Source: Brachypodius melanocephalos (lineage: Eukaryota; Chordata; Aves; Passeriformes; Pycnonotidae). Taken from it: a DNA stretch of 64,000 nt. The translations under genes and the position numbers were made by a program. The stretch is from contig VZSR01002395.1 in the NCBI GenBank assembly GCA_013398615.1, positions 117,287 to 181,286 on the forward strand, in the 5' to 3' direction. Positions 35,901-49,727 of this stretch are shown in pieces. Below the pieces are notes generated by a model that made no database searches, had not been told where the DNA came from, and saw nothing but the letters and a program-made list of their open reading frames with translations. How positions within the stretch are numbered: the stretch's first letter is position 1; each line of letters begins with the position of its first letter.

Positions 35901-38900
35901 ATTTTTGTGTTTTTCTTTCTAAAAGATCGTATTTACCATAGAAGCTCAGTTACACACCTGTTCACCTTCCAGAGCTTTCCATGCCATCCTCTAATCTTCA
36001 TCATGAGAGCAGAAGCTGCTGCCTTGCCTGTGTCCTCCCTCTGTACCTTGTACTGGCTTCCTTCTCCTTGAAAATCTGTGAGACAACAGGGGCAACCTGG
36101 GCTCCTCTGTTGGTTGCCTCTTGTGTTGCTGATACCTGCAGGCTCTCAGCAGCTTCCTGAGCTGTCAGTTCTACCTGACAGACAAGCCTGGTGGCTTCTC
36201 CCACCACGGTGCCTCAGAAAGAGGCTCGTATTTGTCTATAAAAATGTTGTTAAATAGTGTTGGAACATTGATATCCAGCATTCACTGAAATACATTTAAA
36301 ATTTGCTTCAAATGTCAGATGTTCTAATAAATAGGAGGATGCAGATGGTTCAGAACACAGCTCAATAATGAGAGCAAATGCTAGATGTTCTAATTTAATT
36401 TTAAAAAGTCATTCTGTCTTAATGCCAACAGAGCTATCTGTAAAGCTGCCACAAGGTGGTACCACAGTATTTTATAAGATTTTGACGTTTTGGTATTAAA
36501 ACAACTATTTTCTTAGTAAAGGTGCAATGTAGAAGAGATGAAGATGCAAAAAGATGCCTTTATTTGAAAATAATGCCCCTTTACTGCTGCAGAGAGCTTC
36601 TTGCAGGACTTGGCATTGCTCCTGCAGAGGTACCAGCAGCTGGGTCTGTCTGACAGCACCAATTTAACCAAGCATCAGTGTTTGCAATGTGCTCTCCGGC
36701 CATAATTATGCAAGATGGATTGTTTAGGTGGTAAAATTTAAGCAGATTAATGTTTTCTAAACAATGATATCTCCCTAAATAAGTAAATTATTTTTGATGT
36801 CTGTCCTGATTTTTCTCCTTCGTTCTCCCACATCAGCCACTCTAAGGTTCTCCAGTTCTTCAGTTAAGGACAGATTGTGCCTGGATTGTGCAAAGACATT
36901 CCCCTGAAAATGCCAGGATGTTTAAGCACCAAGGGAACAGGGAGCCTGGACAATTCTGCCATCTGGGAATTCAGCACCATGTCAGGTGGGGTCAGAGTCC
37001 AGCTGGAATATGGGCAGAAGAGAATTCTTTAGTGGTGGAAATCCAGCTGCTGTGCCAGTGAGGATTACTTCTCTGGTCCATATCTGAATATCCAGTCTCA
37101 CAGGAATTCTGTCCTTTCCTTTGGAACCAACACTGACAATCTTTACAAAGCCTCAGTCTTGTATTGTACAGCTGTGAGCCCATCCCTCCAGTCCCGTCAA
37201 TCATCCTCCATGTGACAAGACACATCCTGTCCTTTGGGTTTAAGTTACTTTAAAATTCATACTTCACACCTCCTTGACTGAGACACTGTATTTATGCTCT
37301 CCTCTTTAATGTTTCTTCATAAATTAAACCTCTGTAGCCCTAATTACCCAGTCATTGGGCTTCTGCATCTCTCAGATAACCGAGGTGCCTCCAGTTTCAA
37401 AATGCTAATGTATGGAAATTTTAGATAGCAACAGTTCTCTGCCTGTTGCATGCTGATAAGATTTTTAAAAAGAAATGAGCCCTAAATAGTTCCAGACTGC
37501 AGCATTCTAGACATGTGATGAATTCTAGGACTCTCTGTGGATCTGCATGTTCAGATCCATCTGAAGCGCCTTCGATCCCTGAAGCAAAGCTCAGTGGGTT
37601 GTTCTCAATGCAAGGCCATGCCCCTCTAATTCAATTTCTGGACTCTTTGCTCTCATTAAAACCTAAAGGGGCATTGTATAAATGTTATCTATGGGCTCAG
37701 ATTGATGGTTTTGGTGGGAGTTAATACAAACATGTTGATAAACCTGTTCCTGCACTAAGGCACACAATGTCTTTCAAGAACATTGCTACGAGTGATCACC
37801 AGCCCAAGGGGCTGCATTCCAAGCTGTCTTCCCTCTCTTATATTGGCTTAACATTTATAGAGCATTATAAAGCATTTTTATTCCTCTGTCATTACCCTGG
37901 TGCCTCTGTGCAGCTTCTCTGCAATTACATTGTACCCACCTCCCTTTTTAATGCCAGAGGATTCAACTTGCATATGAATTTCTCTCGCTTTTATATAATT
38001 GGAGAATTTAAGAGATCTCTAGTGGGCTGTAATTCCTTTTGTCATTTCTCTTTGTTCATATGGACTGCCAACAAAAGATCAATCCCTCAGTTAGATTTAA
38101 ATACAATTTTTTTAAAAAAATGGGTAGTAATGCAAAATAATATTTAAATGTATTACAAATACAAAACATGAGATACAATTTTCTTGTACAATAAAACCAG
38201 ACAATTTTGTAGCACAGACTGCAGTGTTTTGTAACCCTTTGTGAACACTTTGTGCTCTGTAAACACTTTGGTGAGAAACAGCCCTTTGGAAATGGAAGTT
38301 CATCAAACAATTCCTATGCATAAAACCCTGCTGATACAGAGGATAGTAAAGTGCGAATTAATTTATATTTCCACCCATTCTTAAAGGAAACAAACCAAAC
38401 TACTCCCTCTAAGAAAGAAGCAAAAGGGTGTGTTTTTGTAATTATTAAATCCCTGTAAAATGCATTTTTAGGCTATAAAGTAATAATGGTGATAGACATG
38501 TTTTTATTAATTCACTTCACAGAAACCTGGGAGATTTTTATGAGCTTTTTTTCAGAACCAGAATCTTCCATTTGTGTCCTCCTTTACCATTCCTCTAATT
38601 CTAATTGCAGTCCAGTATAGAGACTTATTACCTCACCATGCATGGCAAGGAAAAAACTGTGTTAGTCCTAATAAAAATGGGAAAACAAGCTTGGAGGATT
38701 ACCATTAACAGGTGACTGCAACCAGCAAGCATATTTTTAAAACATCGAAAAATTATTTGGTATTTAAAATTTATGCCAAAATGCTATCTTGCTATGAAAA
38801 CCAAAGTCTTTGTGGCAAACAAAGACTGCGTTGTCACTGCAGAGGGATCCACACAAAGGGTGAGAAAAGCTGGAAAAGGGCATAAATATCAGGAAGTATA

Positions 38901-41900
38901 AAGTATGATCCAAGTACGGTTTGTTCTGGTAATTCCTGTCTATGAAGATATAATTTCCAATACTGAGTCACTATCAACAGTGAAAAACATTTGGGGCTGT
39001 AAAAGTTGTCAGCATTAATGAGTCTGTCTAGTTTGGAATATGTCGTACTTGTCATTTGACATGAGAGGATATCATGTCACAAAATCCCCTTTTATGCCAT
39101 TTATCAAGCAGCACTTCTCATTTTATTCTCCTAAAAAGCTCAGCTCTGGCAAGAAATTCAGTAAGTACAAGAGCTTTTCACTACTGCTGTTTTATCTCAT
39201 TACAACAGGAAAAATGATTACATGGAGACCAAAATCCAGTCCATCTGTTCTGGAAATTAAATTCAAATCAATTTGAAGCTATTCCCATTGTACAGTTGCT
39301 GATGGCACTTCAAGACAAAGTGATACCACTGTGCAAATTCAAAATGGGCTTGAAGCGAGATGAGTGCTTCGTGGTGAGGAGCATGTGTAAGAGACCAGGA
39401 AAACAGAGCACAGAACTTAAGAAAATGCTGATGTTACAAGCAGCAGTGTCCTACTACCAGGCAAAGTGCCATGGGCTGACATATCCTTGTTTGTGTGATG
39501 TCACCTTAAAGGGTCAAGAGCATTTCTGAGGTTTTCTGTTGTCAGCCTGCATTTCCCTATGCATCTTCTCTCTTGAATATAATGTTTTAAATAACAAACT
39601 AGTTCAGCCTTTCGAAGGAGCTTCCCCTGTTCTGTGACGTGAAGAGTGAGCTTCTTGAGTTTGGGATATTTACACTTTGCATTCTTTCTATTTTATATAA
39701 TCAGTCTAGAAGTGAGTGCCCCTTGAACCCTGGGTGTTTCTCAAGGTTAGTGGCAGAAATAACTATAAGCAGATGAGAATAACTATTAATAACATTGTTT
39801 ATGTGTAGTGGTGGCTTAAAGACCAAGAACTCTGTAGCCTGTAGTTAATGCAGTGCAGTTATTCTATATCTTGGAGGAATAAAAAATAATGCACTTTAAT
39901 AAAAGTCTTTTTTTCTGCTGGAATTTGGTTAAGAATTGAAAGGTAAATGTGCTGCAGCTCAGCCTGGAGGTGATTGATCAGTGTGGGAGACTGGGCTGGG
40001 AAATCTCCCTGTATCCTCCTGTCTTGCTGTATTCTCCATGCAGTTGGAGTCATGGAGGGGTTTCTGCAACACTTTTTTTTTTTCCAAAATACCAAATCAT
40101 TTAACTTCTTTATTTCTTCTAATCTCTCAGTGAAAACATGACTTTTAGAAGCATAATGTATTTGGAATTATTCAGGATATTTATTTATGGATTCCCCTCC
40201 TCCTCCTCTTCTTCCCTGGTTTATGACCCTGTAGGTTGTAACCACTGTATTAGGAAAAAAAATGTTTTCCCTACATTTTTACTGAGTACTTGCTTTTGTT
40301 TGTCTTTCCAGGACTGTTATGCATAGTAGGGAAACTATTCATAGAAGTAAAAATAACCTCCATGCAAACCTAAATGGAAACAGATATGGATTGAGAGACA
40401 AATCCAACTCTACTCATTTTATATGCAAATAACCTAACCCATGCAATACAGGGAAAAAATTTAAAAGGCAATGTCTCTCTTAGTACAGAGAAATAATGAT
40501 ATTGCAGCTAGAAACCATAGCAACAATGTTAAAAATAAAAAAAAGTTGGGAAGCATTTGATCTAGTATTGATTCATTTTTCTTACTAAAATCAAAGCATC
40601 CAGGGACTCTTTTGGAATATGTAATGATACATTGAGTCTAATTTCCAGGGGTTAATATTATAGAAGTTGAAGAGCTGGAAAAAAAATGGAAAAGAAACTT
40701 TGCTGGGAGGTGTTTGTTCTCAAACTGAACAGCTTCAGAATAATTAAGGTAGAGTTTTTAGTGATGATTTTAGTGCCACTTGTCAGTTCACTGTAATGTT
40801 TTCTGTTACTATTTCAAATTAATTCAAAATTACCATATCAAACAATTACTGTTCCTAGGCAGCACGCTATTTACTGAATGAGGATGAATATGCATGAGGA
40901 TCTCTTTTTCATTACTCAATTCCATTTTTTCTTAATGAGCACAGGCTGCTTCTTTGAGTTACATGAGGCCTTTAGTTGGTGTCAACAACTGTGACAACAT
41001 CTCTCTTCATGGTTTTCTCCCTGCCTTGTTTTTTCAGTAAACCAAAAGGCAGAAAACATGCTTGAATTTCAGATCCATAATGTGCTTTAAAATTCCACCA
41101 GCGCTGCAGAGTATAATTACCATGCAGAAATAAAGATAGTACAGTGATTGCATTGATTTAATTCCCCTGCCTTTTCTTTGAAGGAGTCAAATTGTAAATG
41201 GTAGACTTCCCTTTCTAAGACATAGCAGTAAAGTCTAGATGTAGCAGGTGCTCTCCCCCAAAATCCAGAGTGATTTTTTAGTCAAAAATCATTAATTTTG
41301 GCATGTAGTCTTCAGAACTCCTGGAAGTTTTAAATGTCTAGTTGAGGCTGGATTTTATTGTCTTGTGTCTGATCTAACAACCCCCATTGAGGTGAGCAGG
41401 GGCCCTTCCTCTGGCTCATGGACCACTGTTAACACAAGCTAGGGCATCCCTAAAGGTGTGTGATGCAGAGAGAAGATAAAAGCCAGGAACAGTGAGCCAG
41501 CTTTGACATGCACATGTGGGGAAGTTGTCAAACTGGGTGTTTCCTAACTGCTGCTCACTGGAATGGTTTGGCCACACTGGTGCCATTCGTGTTTGGATAA
41601 ATTGCAGCAGTTGCTGAAGCTGTTTCTGCCTCTTTGCATGACTGAAGTTCACTTCAAAAGATGTATCCTCTAAAAGAGCTGGACTGGGTCAAGAATCACC
41701 CACAGACATCTCACCAAGAGAGAAAATATACAGAAAATAAAGGCAGTGTAGGCAGAGAGCTCAGGGAGGAAGAGGATGAGCAGGGCCCTGGGCTCTGACA
41801 TCAGTCCCAACGCCTCAGGAGAGCCTTGCACTGAAAATGGCTCACTGAAAATCCTCCCCACATGTTAGGTGGGTTCTTAGAGTGATAGTTGTCTTAGCAG

Positions 41901-44900
41901 CAGACACTGTTCCAGAAATTCCACCTTCTGACCTTTTTTTGTTTGGATCCAAACAAAAGCCTGAGAAGTTCTCATGCAAAGCCTGTAATTATGTGTGTCT
42001 GTTCAAGTATGCTTTTGCATTATAGTGTTGGCAGAGAAATTTCTGGCAAAAGAGAAAATACTGAGTTATCATCTCCAACATGTACAGAATGTGCTGAATT
42101 TAACAAATCTTTGACAAGACATACGGAAGAGTGTCACATAATCCTCTCTGCAGCTGAAAATATACCTGCCTGCATTTAATTTGTGGTCCTGAGCTTCAGA
42201 GCAATCCTGATATTAGTTGTTTGTTGAGGACTAGTTTGCATTTATTATCTTTATGTACACGCCTACTATTTTTCTGCGTGTGTTTTATAAATATAAAATA
42301 TATTAATAGAATGAAAACATGGACTATGTGCTTTAATTGTAAACCTGGGATGGTCCTGTCATGATGGATGTGGTGGGATCTCTGAGTCTAGATGCTGTTG
42401 GAGCTTTAGGATTGGCACTGCATGAAGAAATTGGGATTTTTATTTTTTTTAATATGTGGTATTCACTTAGCATTTTTTACTCTCATTTCTATTTGGTAGG
42501 ATTTTTTGGTACATCTGCCTTTTTGTGCTGAACAAGATTGAGTCTTTTTGGCAAAGTTCAATCTAAATCCTTTAAATCACACTTCAGTTCTTGTCCTTTC
42601 CTGAGTCAAATTATCAGAGCTGGGATGTTAAACTGTGACCTTTTTTTCGGTGATGTAAGAGTATGAAGCAGCAGTCTTAGACCTAGGAAATAAAGAGAAA
42701 TAAAGACTACTGTCTCCCACCTTTCATTCCTGGGTGTTTTCAAACACTTTCTGAAATAGATCTTTTCTAATGCTTAAATGATAACTCACATTACAGAAAT
42801 TTATCAGAAATTTGATTGCTAAAATCCAAACCATTTCAATATGCTGTAGATGCTTTTGTGTAATTGGATATGATATAGGCAGATAGAGCTCTGAGGGTTT
42901 GAAAAATTACTTGTGAATGGCAATCAAATTGCCTTTGGATATATATTAATTTATAGTGATCATTTATTCAAATTCTGTCAAGTTTCATCTGGTGTTTAGC
43001 ATCTGAAACAGATTAATAAAAATGTTGTGAGGCTTGATCAACAGCAAAAGTTAATTAACTTTGTCAATTAGAACTACCAAAGTTTTCATTAAGAGGTTAT
43101 GAAAGAATCAGTACTGTTAATTCACCCTTGAGTCAGTGATACCCCCAAAAGTGCCATTCCTGTACATTCCTCTTAAAAATATTGTAAATTAATTGAAAAT
43201 ATGTTAAAATCATTCATGGTTCTTCACTGTGTAATTATTAAAATTAATGTCATATGTGAAAATGTCAAGAATGATCACCTCTGTTGACAATAATGGTGCT
43301 GTTGATAAGAGAGGATCAGTCAGACATCATGTGGACGTGATGCTTCCTGATATTGTTTTTATGCAGCTATCAGAATAATGGCACACATTATTTTTATCAT
43401 GTTTGACTATTTTATATATGTTTGTAACTTCTCCTTTAGCTGTGTTTTCAAATGTCCAGGAGCTGGGGCTCACTGGCAGCTGTCATCCTGGCACTTTCTA
43501 TCTCTGTGGTGGAAAGTTTATATGGGCACAGAGAGAATTGTGAGATTTCATTACCACCCGTTTATTTTCAAGGCACTTTTTTGCCCTTAGGTCCCGAAAG
43601 ATTGGTAGCACAGAAATTTTGGGTTTCTGCTCACTTCACCTTGCCCTACTACAAAAAGTGGTGTGATCCCACCTCTTCCTTTCAGCGGAAATTTTCTGTT
43701 CTGAAAACGAGGGTGGGGTTTGTAGGAAGGGAAGATGACTTGCTACACCTTTGAGTAAATGCCACACTTGGGGCTTTTACTCCTGGCTGCTGCCTGCCCT
43801 GTGCCTTCAGGCAGCAGAGAGGCGCCCAGGCTGCGATTTCCCCCAAAATGTCACTGTGAGATGAGTGGCACGGCAAGAGGAGCCCACATCCTCCTTGTAG
43901 CTTAACCTCAGCCTTCGTGTTTGTTTCTTTGGTAACCACCGGGACTGGGGGGGAAGAAAAGACAAGAAAAGGAAATGCAGACAGCAAAAGTTAAAAACAA
44001 GGTGATAGACTAGAGTTTGGGTATCAAAGAATAGATATTTTTCACCCTGCCTACCTAAGATGTGGCAGGATTTTAACCTCAGAGCATAACTTGAGGTAGT
44101 GTATTCAGGGCTTCAGGCCACTTATATATCCTTTATGGTTTAAATTAATTGGTTCCTGGATGTAGTTTGATAAATTAGAAAGGATATTTTGCATAGAGGA
44201 TGTGGTGGTGTGTAGAAGATATGAGCAGAGCTCCAAACAGGGCGAGATTCCTGGAGATCCCTACTCCTCAAAAGCATCAAATTAAATTAAAGATTTTTTT
44301 TTTCTTTTTGAAAAATCTTATTTCTATCTCTTGTATTTAGAATTTTTTTCCAAAACAAAGATTATGTCCTCCCTGTATGGCTTAAAATATTTTTTCTTCA
44401 ATACCATGACATAGCTCCTCCCTTCATCTAAATATGTGCAATAAACCCTCCAAGAGCAGGGAATTTGATCAGTGTGTGCATCTGTAGACACCTGAAATGT
44501 GCAGATTCCAATCATAACTTGCTGGTTTGAAAGATAACACCATGACTAAATCCTGATTTACAAATTTACTTTACAGCCTAAAACTGTTTCTTATGCCTAC
44601 TTTTCTGCTTATCTGTAATTTATTGACATGAAATTAGCAAATGAATTTCATTGGTAGCAATTAAAGAAATTATTTCTTCATGAGTACATGGGGCGACAGC
44701 ACCACCAATATATTTGGAAAAGCAAAGAAAATTAATTAACTGAAAATGTACAGAGGAAGATTTACTCAGTTGTGGTTTTCTTCCCAAATGCCTGTGCAAA
44801 TAATAAATCAGAATTTTTAAAAAAAACAACACAAAAAAACTTGAAGACACCTTCTTATTGAAGACAGCTGTATTATGAAACATTAATTTGCTCTGAATGC

Positions 44901-45200
44901 CATGAACATTTGTTATAAAGTAGCTGCCTATTGATTAAATATTATCATCGTGTGTTATTGACCATATTTCTACATCTCCTGTTTTGAATCAGTATAAAAC
45001 ATGTTTAAAAGAGGATTTAAATTTTTTTTGCAAGCTATAAATAAGATGACAAATGAAGGAGTAAATGTATGCAAGTCTCCTGAAAGGGATTTATTTTGGA
45101 GGCCATACTTCTAAAGAGGAATCAACAGCAAACAAGAAAATGAATACATTCTGCTTAAAAACCTCAAATCTCTTTGAAAAATGAAGCAAACGCTGAAGAA
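29921..45200. other. gene-free intergenic stretch between RGS21 and RGS1
   Basis: The bulk of the 31-kb gap. No exons with RGS or other known coding signature were seen on either strand. Only a 43-bp tandem duplication (32862-32948) and short homopolymers were recognised. The frame at 43452-43754 begins with a signal-peptide-like stretch but has no other support. Confidence 0.45.
32862..32948. repeat. 43-bp tandem duplication, two copies
   Basis: CCTCTGCTGGTAACTAGTAC and the following AAACTTTAAATTTTTGAAAA block recur 43 bases later with two single-base differences. The close match suggests a fairly recent local duplication. Confidence 0.85.
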
Positions 45201-45219
45201 AAAGTCAATGGCAAACTTT

Positions 45220-45225
45220 TTTATT
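45220..45225 (-). terminator. RGS21: RGS21 polyadenylation signal (candidate)
   Basis: A minus-strand AATAAA about 225 bases past the RGS21 stop codon, the nearest perfect hexamer seen. It would give a short 3' UTR. A further AATAAA lies about 130 bases on, near 45093. Confidence 0.4.
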
Positions 45226-45450
45226 AGGAAGGTAGTTCAAGAGTCTAGTGTATTACATCCTGCTGCTTGAATATTTATCTACTGTTATTAGAAAGCATCA
45301 TGTGCAATTTATACTTCAACACAAGCTGGCACAGGTGAGTCTTGAAAGTGGCTTCTGCAATCACTTTAATAATGAGTAATTATCTGTACTGAGTTGCAAT
45401 GGGAGACATCAATTCAATATCAATTCCTAAAGCCTCAGTGGTTTTTTTCC

Positions 45451-45654
45451 TCACAGAAATGGGAGCCATCTCTTCTGATTTCTGTCCTGGTGCTTTTTCA
45501 CCAGTTCCTTGTACACTTCTGACCTCAGAAACCTGGGAAAAGAGTCCTTTGCCATGAGACAGTAGATTGAGCTCTGGGCAGCATCAAAGCAGCTGAGGGT
45601 AGGCTCGGAGATGTTCTGGGAGATATCATTTTTGGTGTGGAAGTCAATATTAAT
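45451..45654 (-). CDS. RGS21: RGS21 terminal coding exon 4
   Basis: 204 nt including TGA, encoding residues 81-147: INIDFHTK, FDAAQSSIYCLMAKDSFPRF, then the tail ending in WLPFL that marks RGS21 among R4 proteins. Confidence 0.96.
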   Translation of the reverse strand: MNIDFHTKNDISQNISEPTLSCFDAAQSSIYCLMAKDSFPRFLRSEVYKELVKKHQDRNQKRWLPFL

Positions 45655-48600
45655 CTGTAGGAAGAAAGGAGCATGAAAGCGGTGTCAGTTTGCTTGGAAA
45701 GCTGAGGTCTGTTTGTGTCCAGGGCACAGGCTGCATCTGAATTTCCTCCCAAATAACCTGACTGATGCAAATGAGCAGGAAGCTCATCCCTTCCTTTTCT
45801 AGCAGAATGAATTGTTTATTTTATTTGGCTCTTTAAAAGATAACGTCAATGAAATAAAGAATGGAAAAATTCGATTTTTCTTCTCAACTTTCTGCCAAAC
45901 CAAATTCTATGAAGTACTGATTATCAAAGAGTAAATTAAAAGTGAAGGTACTCAGCATAATTTTAGATTTTGGCCCTATGTATTTTTTAAGGATTTTTTT
46001 TTGTTTTTAACAATAATAAAAGGGATTTCGATCATATGTAAGACATGGAGACATTTAAAGCACTCTTGCTAGCAAAGGCAAAAACATTAGTGTAAAAGTG
46101 TAAGTGCAGAAAGTGAATAATGATTAATAAGCAATTCATTCTTTCACAGACAGCCTTTTTGAAATAGTGATAAAATTGAATTCTGTGATGGAAATTTTGT
46201 CAAAAATATGTATACAAAAGAACAAATGCAATCATGAACCTACTAATACTCTGCTACCTTAAATATGGAAGAAATGCTGCTTACTGCATTATGAAAAATG
46301 ATTAGAGAAAACAAATTATACTGAGCATAAACTTCCTTAAAACTTCAGGTGAGATAAACTAATTCCCCATGTGAAGAATGTAAAGTATAAACTATAACAT
46401 CTTTGCTTCACAGAGCTGCACGGGGTGTTTGCCTGCTAAATAATGGACATGACAATGGCAGTTACAGCCAGGTTAAATTGTATTTTCTGTCATTCCAGAT
46501 CTGGATCCAAACTTTCCACTTCAACCTAATCCTCAGTACCCAAAGCACACACAGAAAAAACTCTTTACCTCCTTTGGAGCATCAGCTTGTATAAAGTCAG
46601 AATAAATCTTTTGGGCTTTCGAGGCGATCTTGGTGGAGGATTTGGTTTTCTTGAAGTCCTCGCAGGCCAGCCAGAACTCCACATTCTCCTCACTGAACTC
46701 AGACTTCAAGAATGTCCGAAAAGCTGCCAGGCCCTCTGGGGAAAATGCATCAGATAGTGGGTGGAGGAAAATTGAAAGGACAGTGCAATTTATGTGTGTG
46801 TATACTCACACGTGTGTATACATAAATATATGTATTTTATCTATATATAAATATAGATAATACATAAACATATGTATTTTTATATATATATATATATTTA
46901 CAATATGTGTATAGTGTAACCTATACACTCTTTTACATGTCAGCCAGCAGTCAGGTTTGAGAAGCTGCTGCAGAGGAAATAAATAGGAGATTAAATTATA
47001 GTTCTAATAAGGGGACTACTGAGAGAGTTTTTCGGTGAGTTGCCAACCAAGGATTGCTCCCAACAGCTGCCTGCTGTGGTTTGGTCTCTTCAGCACTGAT
47101 ACATTTGTTTAAAAGGGAGCCTGGACGTTTTGGTCTTGGATTTGTAGTGGCTGGGAAATCAGAGATTTGAGGCTGAGTCCTGGGTTGAGGAGCAAATAGA
47201 AATGTAGGTCACACTGTGCTAGTATGTTCCCCCACAACTGAGGTTCCCTGCCCAAATGGAGCTACCATCCCCTTGCAAGGAAAGATTAAGTCTTGGATAA
47301 AAGATGGACTCCTTGTTATGTCTTTGTTCCTCTTTTTATATATTTTTTTTTCACTTTGAAGGGGAAAAAAAATGAAACAAATAAAGCTTTGTTTGGAAGA
47401 AACTGATTTCAAATTAATCCAATTCACAAGCTCTGAGTAAAGGAAGTTGGCAGTACCCAAATTTAATTGTGTTGGTCAAATTAATGCTACCCAGGAACAG
47501 TGTGGAGGCACCCCAGGGTCCAGGCCACAACATTACTGCAGGGAAATGGGGCAGGGGCAACGAAATTTCCAAGTTACATGTGGTTTGTGGTGTCAGGTTT
47601 GTAGAAATGGCATTTCTAGGAGAAGTGACTTTAGATAAGTCGTTTTTTGTTTGACTGGAAGTCACTGCACAACACATACATTTCTCAGGAATACCTAAGA
47701 AAACGTTTGTGGGTTTTTTGTGTAAAGTTATGAAAAATGAAACCATTGCAAGGGGAATTTAGCGGTTCCCTTCATAAAAAAACTATTTCACAGCATTTCT
47801 GCCTGCCCTTGAGCACTGGCCAGAAGGTATATTGTGTTTGCAGCTTGGACAAACCTCTCAGGACAGCAGCTCACCCACCTCCAGCAGCAGCTCTGGTTGG
47901 TTCAGGGCTCATGGGGAGCAGTGTGAAAACCTGGCAGAAATGTATGGCAACTGGGATGACAAATCTTTTAAAAACACATATATTTGTCCATCACTTCTTA
48001 CCTTTATTGGCAAGCACTGTATCCACAGACTCAGACCAGGCCATGGTTTCCCCAGCGTTTGACCTGTGGAAACAACATCTACCCTTGAAAATAGCATTGT
48101 GGTCTTTGCCCTGTGCAGCCTGGGGTGGCTGAGAGCCTGCGGTGTGCCTGGCTGCTTGGGAGAGGGGCTCAGCCACTCATCCTACCCTACACATATTAAA
48201 ACAGGGATATTGGCTCTGCTGACTTGATTATTCATCCTGGAAATACTCATAATGCTTGCAGCTGGTGGAGCTCTAATAGAGCATAGGAGAGGTAGGAATA
48301 TTCCAGAGAGTGTACTGAATTTCTTCTTGAATTCAAAAGGATTAGGCACTAATTTATATGGCACTTTTTCCTTGGAATGATTGGAATTATCTAAAATGTT
48401 ACCACGCTAACAGTGGTAGGAAACATGGGCCTCATACGAGCTTCTCAGTGGTGTCAATAATTGAGTAAATTCATAATTTTGGCTCTTTCCCTGCAACTTG
48501 CTGTAGGCTTCTGCTAGACATGAGGGCAAACATTTTGTTCTCCATAAAATATTGCCTGTTTTCTTTAAGAAAAAAAAAAAACCAAAAGAAAAAACTCAGC

Positions 48601-49475
48601 ACGAAAAATCCCAAACACTCTCACGTTCTGTAAAAAAACATGTGATGTTCCAAAGAGGGCTCTGAGAGCTCAGCTATCAAAACCCTGCTCTCTGAAATAC
48701 AGAAATTGGTTTGAGAGCTGTGTTCTGCAACCACTTCTCAGCATCACCAGTAACAGTATTTTCTAATTGCAAATTTATAAAGAGATCATATAATGGTGTC
48801 AGGATATTACTTGGCTGTAGTTATAATTACTACAAGGCATGGTGGCAGTGACACCTCAAATAAGCAAGCTTTTTTGTAGCTCTCCATTTACTTGGATCCA
48901 GAGTGCAAAAATTATATTTAAACAAGAAAAAAATGTGCATATTTATAAGTATATATAAACACATACATGAGGGAAGCTGGAGTGCAAATACAGTAAGTCT
49001 GTGAAAACACAAATGAAAACTAAACATAGCGTGATATTGTACTTTGTGAGACATTGTGTGATGATGGAGTTATTCTGCAGAGAATTGTTTTTAGCAACAA
49101 TAACAAACTTTTATCAAATATATAACAAATTTTTGGGATTTTTATTGTGTTTATTAGCTTTCTTGTCAAGCAAAAAAGCGAAATGAAAGACCAGGATAAA
49201 CCAGACAGTTTTGCTTCTTGTTCTTATGGGTAATATTAGTTGTTTTAATATTTACTTAGCACTCAGAGAGTGATCTCACTGACCATGTGGGATTTACTTG
49301 AATAGGAATTCAAGTAAAAGGCAAGCAGAATTGACAACAAGGAATCAAAATAGTCATATCCCCTTTAAAGGGGGAAGGAAAATAAAGGTGTACAGATTAT
49401 TTAAACTTGGTCATCCCGTCACGTAAATCTCCTACAATTAAAATAGCCATAAACAGCAACTCACTTCACTGGCAT
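45451..49475 (-). CDS. RGS21: Regulator of G-protein signaling 21 (RGS21), complete, four coding exons
   Basis: Minus-strand exons 49475-49465, 48063-48002, 46735-46569 and 45654-45451 join to 444 nt, or 147 residues (human 152). RGS21 is the smallest R4 protein, nearly a bare RGS domain, reported in taste cells where it restrains G-protein signalling. The domain fills about residues 10-130. It contains SEFSEENVEFWLACEDFKK (36-54), Asn82, and Asp117, Ser118 and Arg121 in AKDSFPRFLRS. The C-terminal WLPFL is diagnostic of RGS21. The start exon is only 11 coding bases: ATGCCAGTGAA precedes a GTGAGT donor and encodes MPV plus a split Lys, matching mammalian MPVK. The mammalian CCFYR that follows is missing, which accounts for the length difference. 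The remaining exons are secure; the start exon is somewhat less so. Confidence 0.93.
46569..46735 (-). CDS. RGS21: RGS21 coding exon 3
   Basis: 167 nt encoding residues 26-80 with the G-alpha-contacting SEFSEENVEFWLACEDFKK. It closes with QADAPKE on a complete codon. The donor is GTAAAG. Confidence 0.96.
46795..46920. repeat. TA/CA-rich simple sequence in RGS21 intron
   Basis: Mixed TGTG, ATAC and TATA words with a (TA)n core near 46880-46900, in the intron between exons 2 and 3, about 60 bases upstream of the exon 3 acceptor on the transcript. Confidence 0.75.
48002..48063 (-). CDS. RGS21: RGS21 coding exon 2 (62-nt R4 exon)
   Basis: 62 nt with one-base split codons at both ends, a CCACAG acceptor and a GTAAGA donor. 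It encodes SNAGETMAWSESVDTVLANK, aligned with human SPTAETMTWSENMDTLLANQ. An in-frame ATG occurs at residue 11, which could serve as an alternative start if the 11-base exon is not used. Confidence 0.95.
49465..49475 (-). CDS. RGS21: RGS21 start exon (11 coding bases)
   Basis: ATGCCAGTGAA followed by GTGAGTT. The two trailing bases join the single G of the next exon as AAG, keeping the frame (MPVK then SNAGETMAW). An A at -3 suits initiation. The intronic bases just past the donor read TGCTGTTTATGG, resembling a shifted remnant of the codons for the mammalian CCFY. Confidence 0.75.
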
Positions 49476-49727
49476 TTTTTGTTCCACTGTTTCTGTCTGA
49501 CTGTCTCAGGGAAGGCAGAGTTTCTTTTTCTGACTGATCTTCAAGCTGAAGGTAATGTGACAGCAGGAACAATACAGTTAGCACGTGAACCACCAAACAG
49601 GACAATGCACATCGACAAAAAGTTTTCAACACTTTCTTTAAAATAATTCCATTCAGAAACATGGCCAATTTTTAAGCAGTGCCATTCTCACCTACAGTGG
49701 CCATGATACAAAAGGACTGGGGGCAAT

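Noticed and set aside
43452..43754. 100-residue plus frame with a signal-peptide-like N-terminus as a small secreted protein
   Set aside because: No cleavage-site support, cysteine pattern, splice or promoter evidence. A hydrophobic start of this kind is common by chance.
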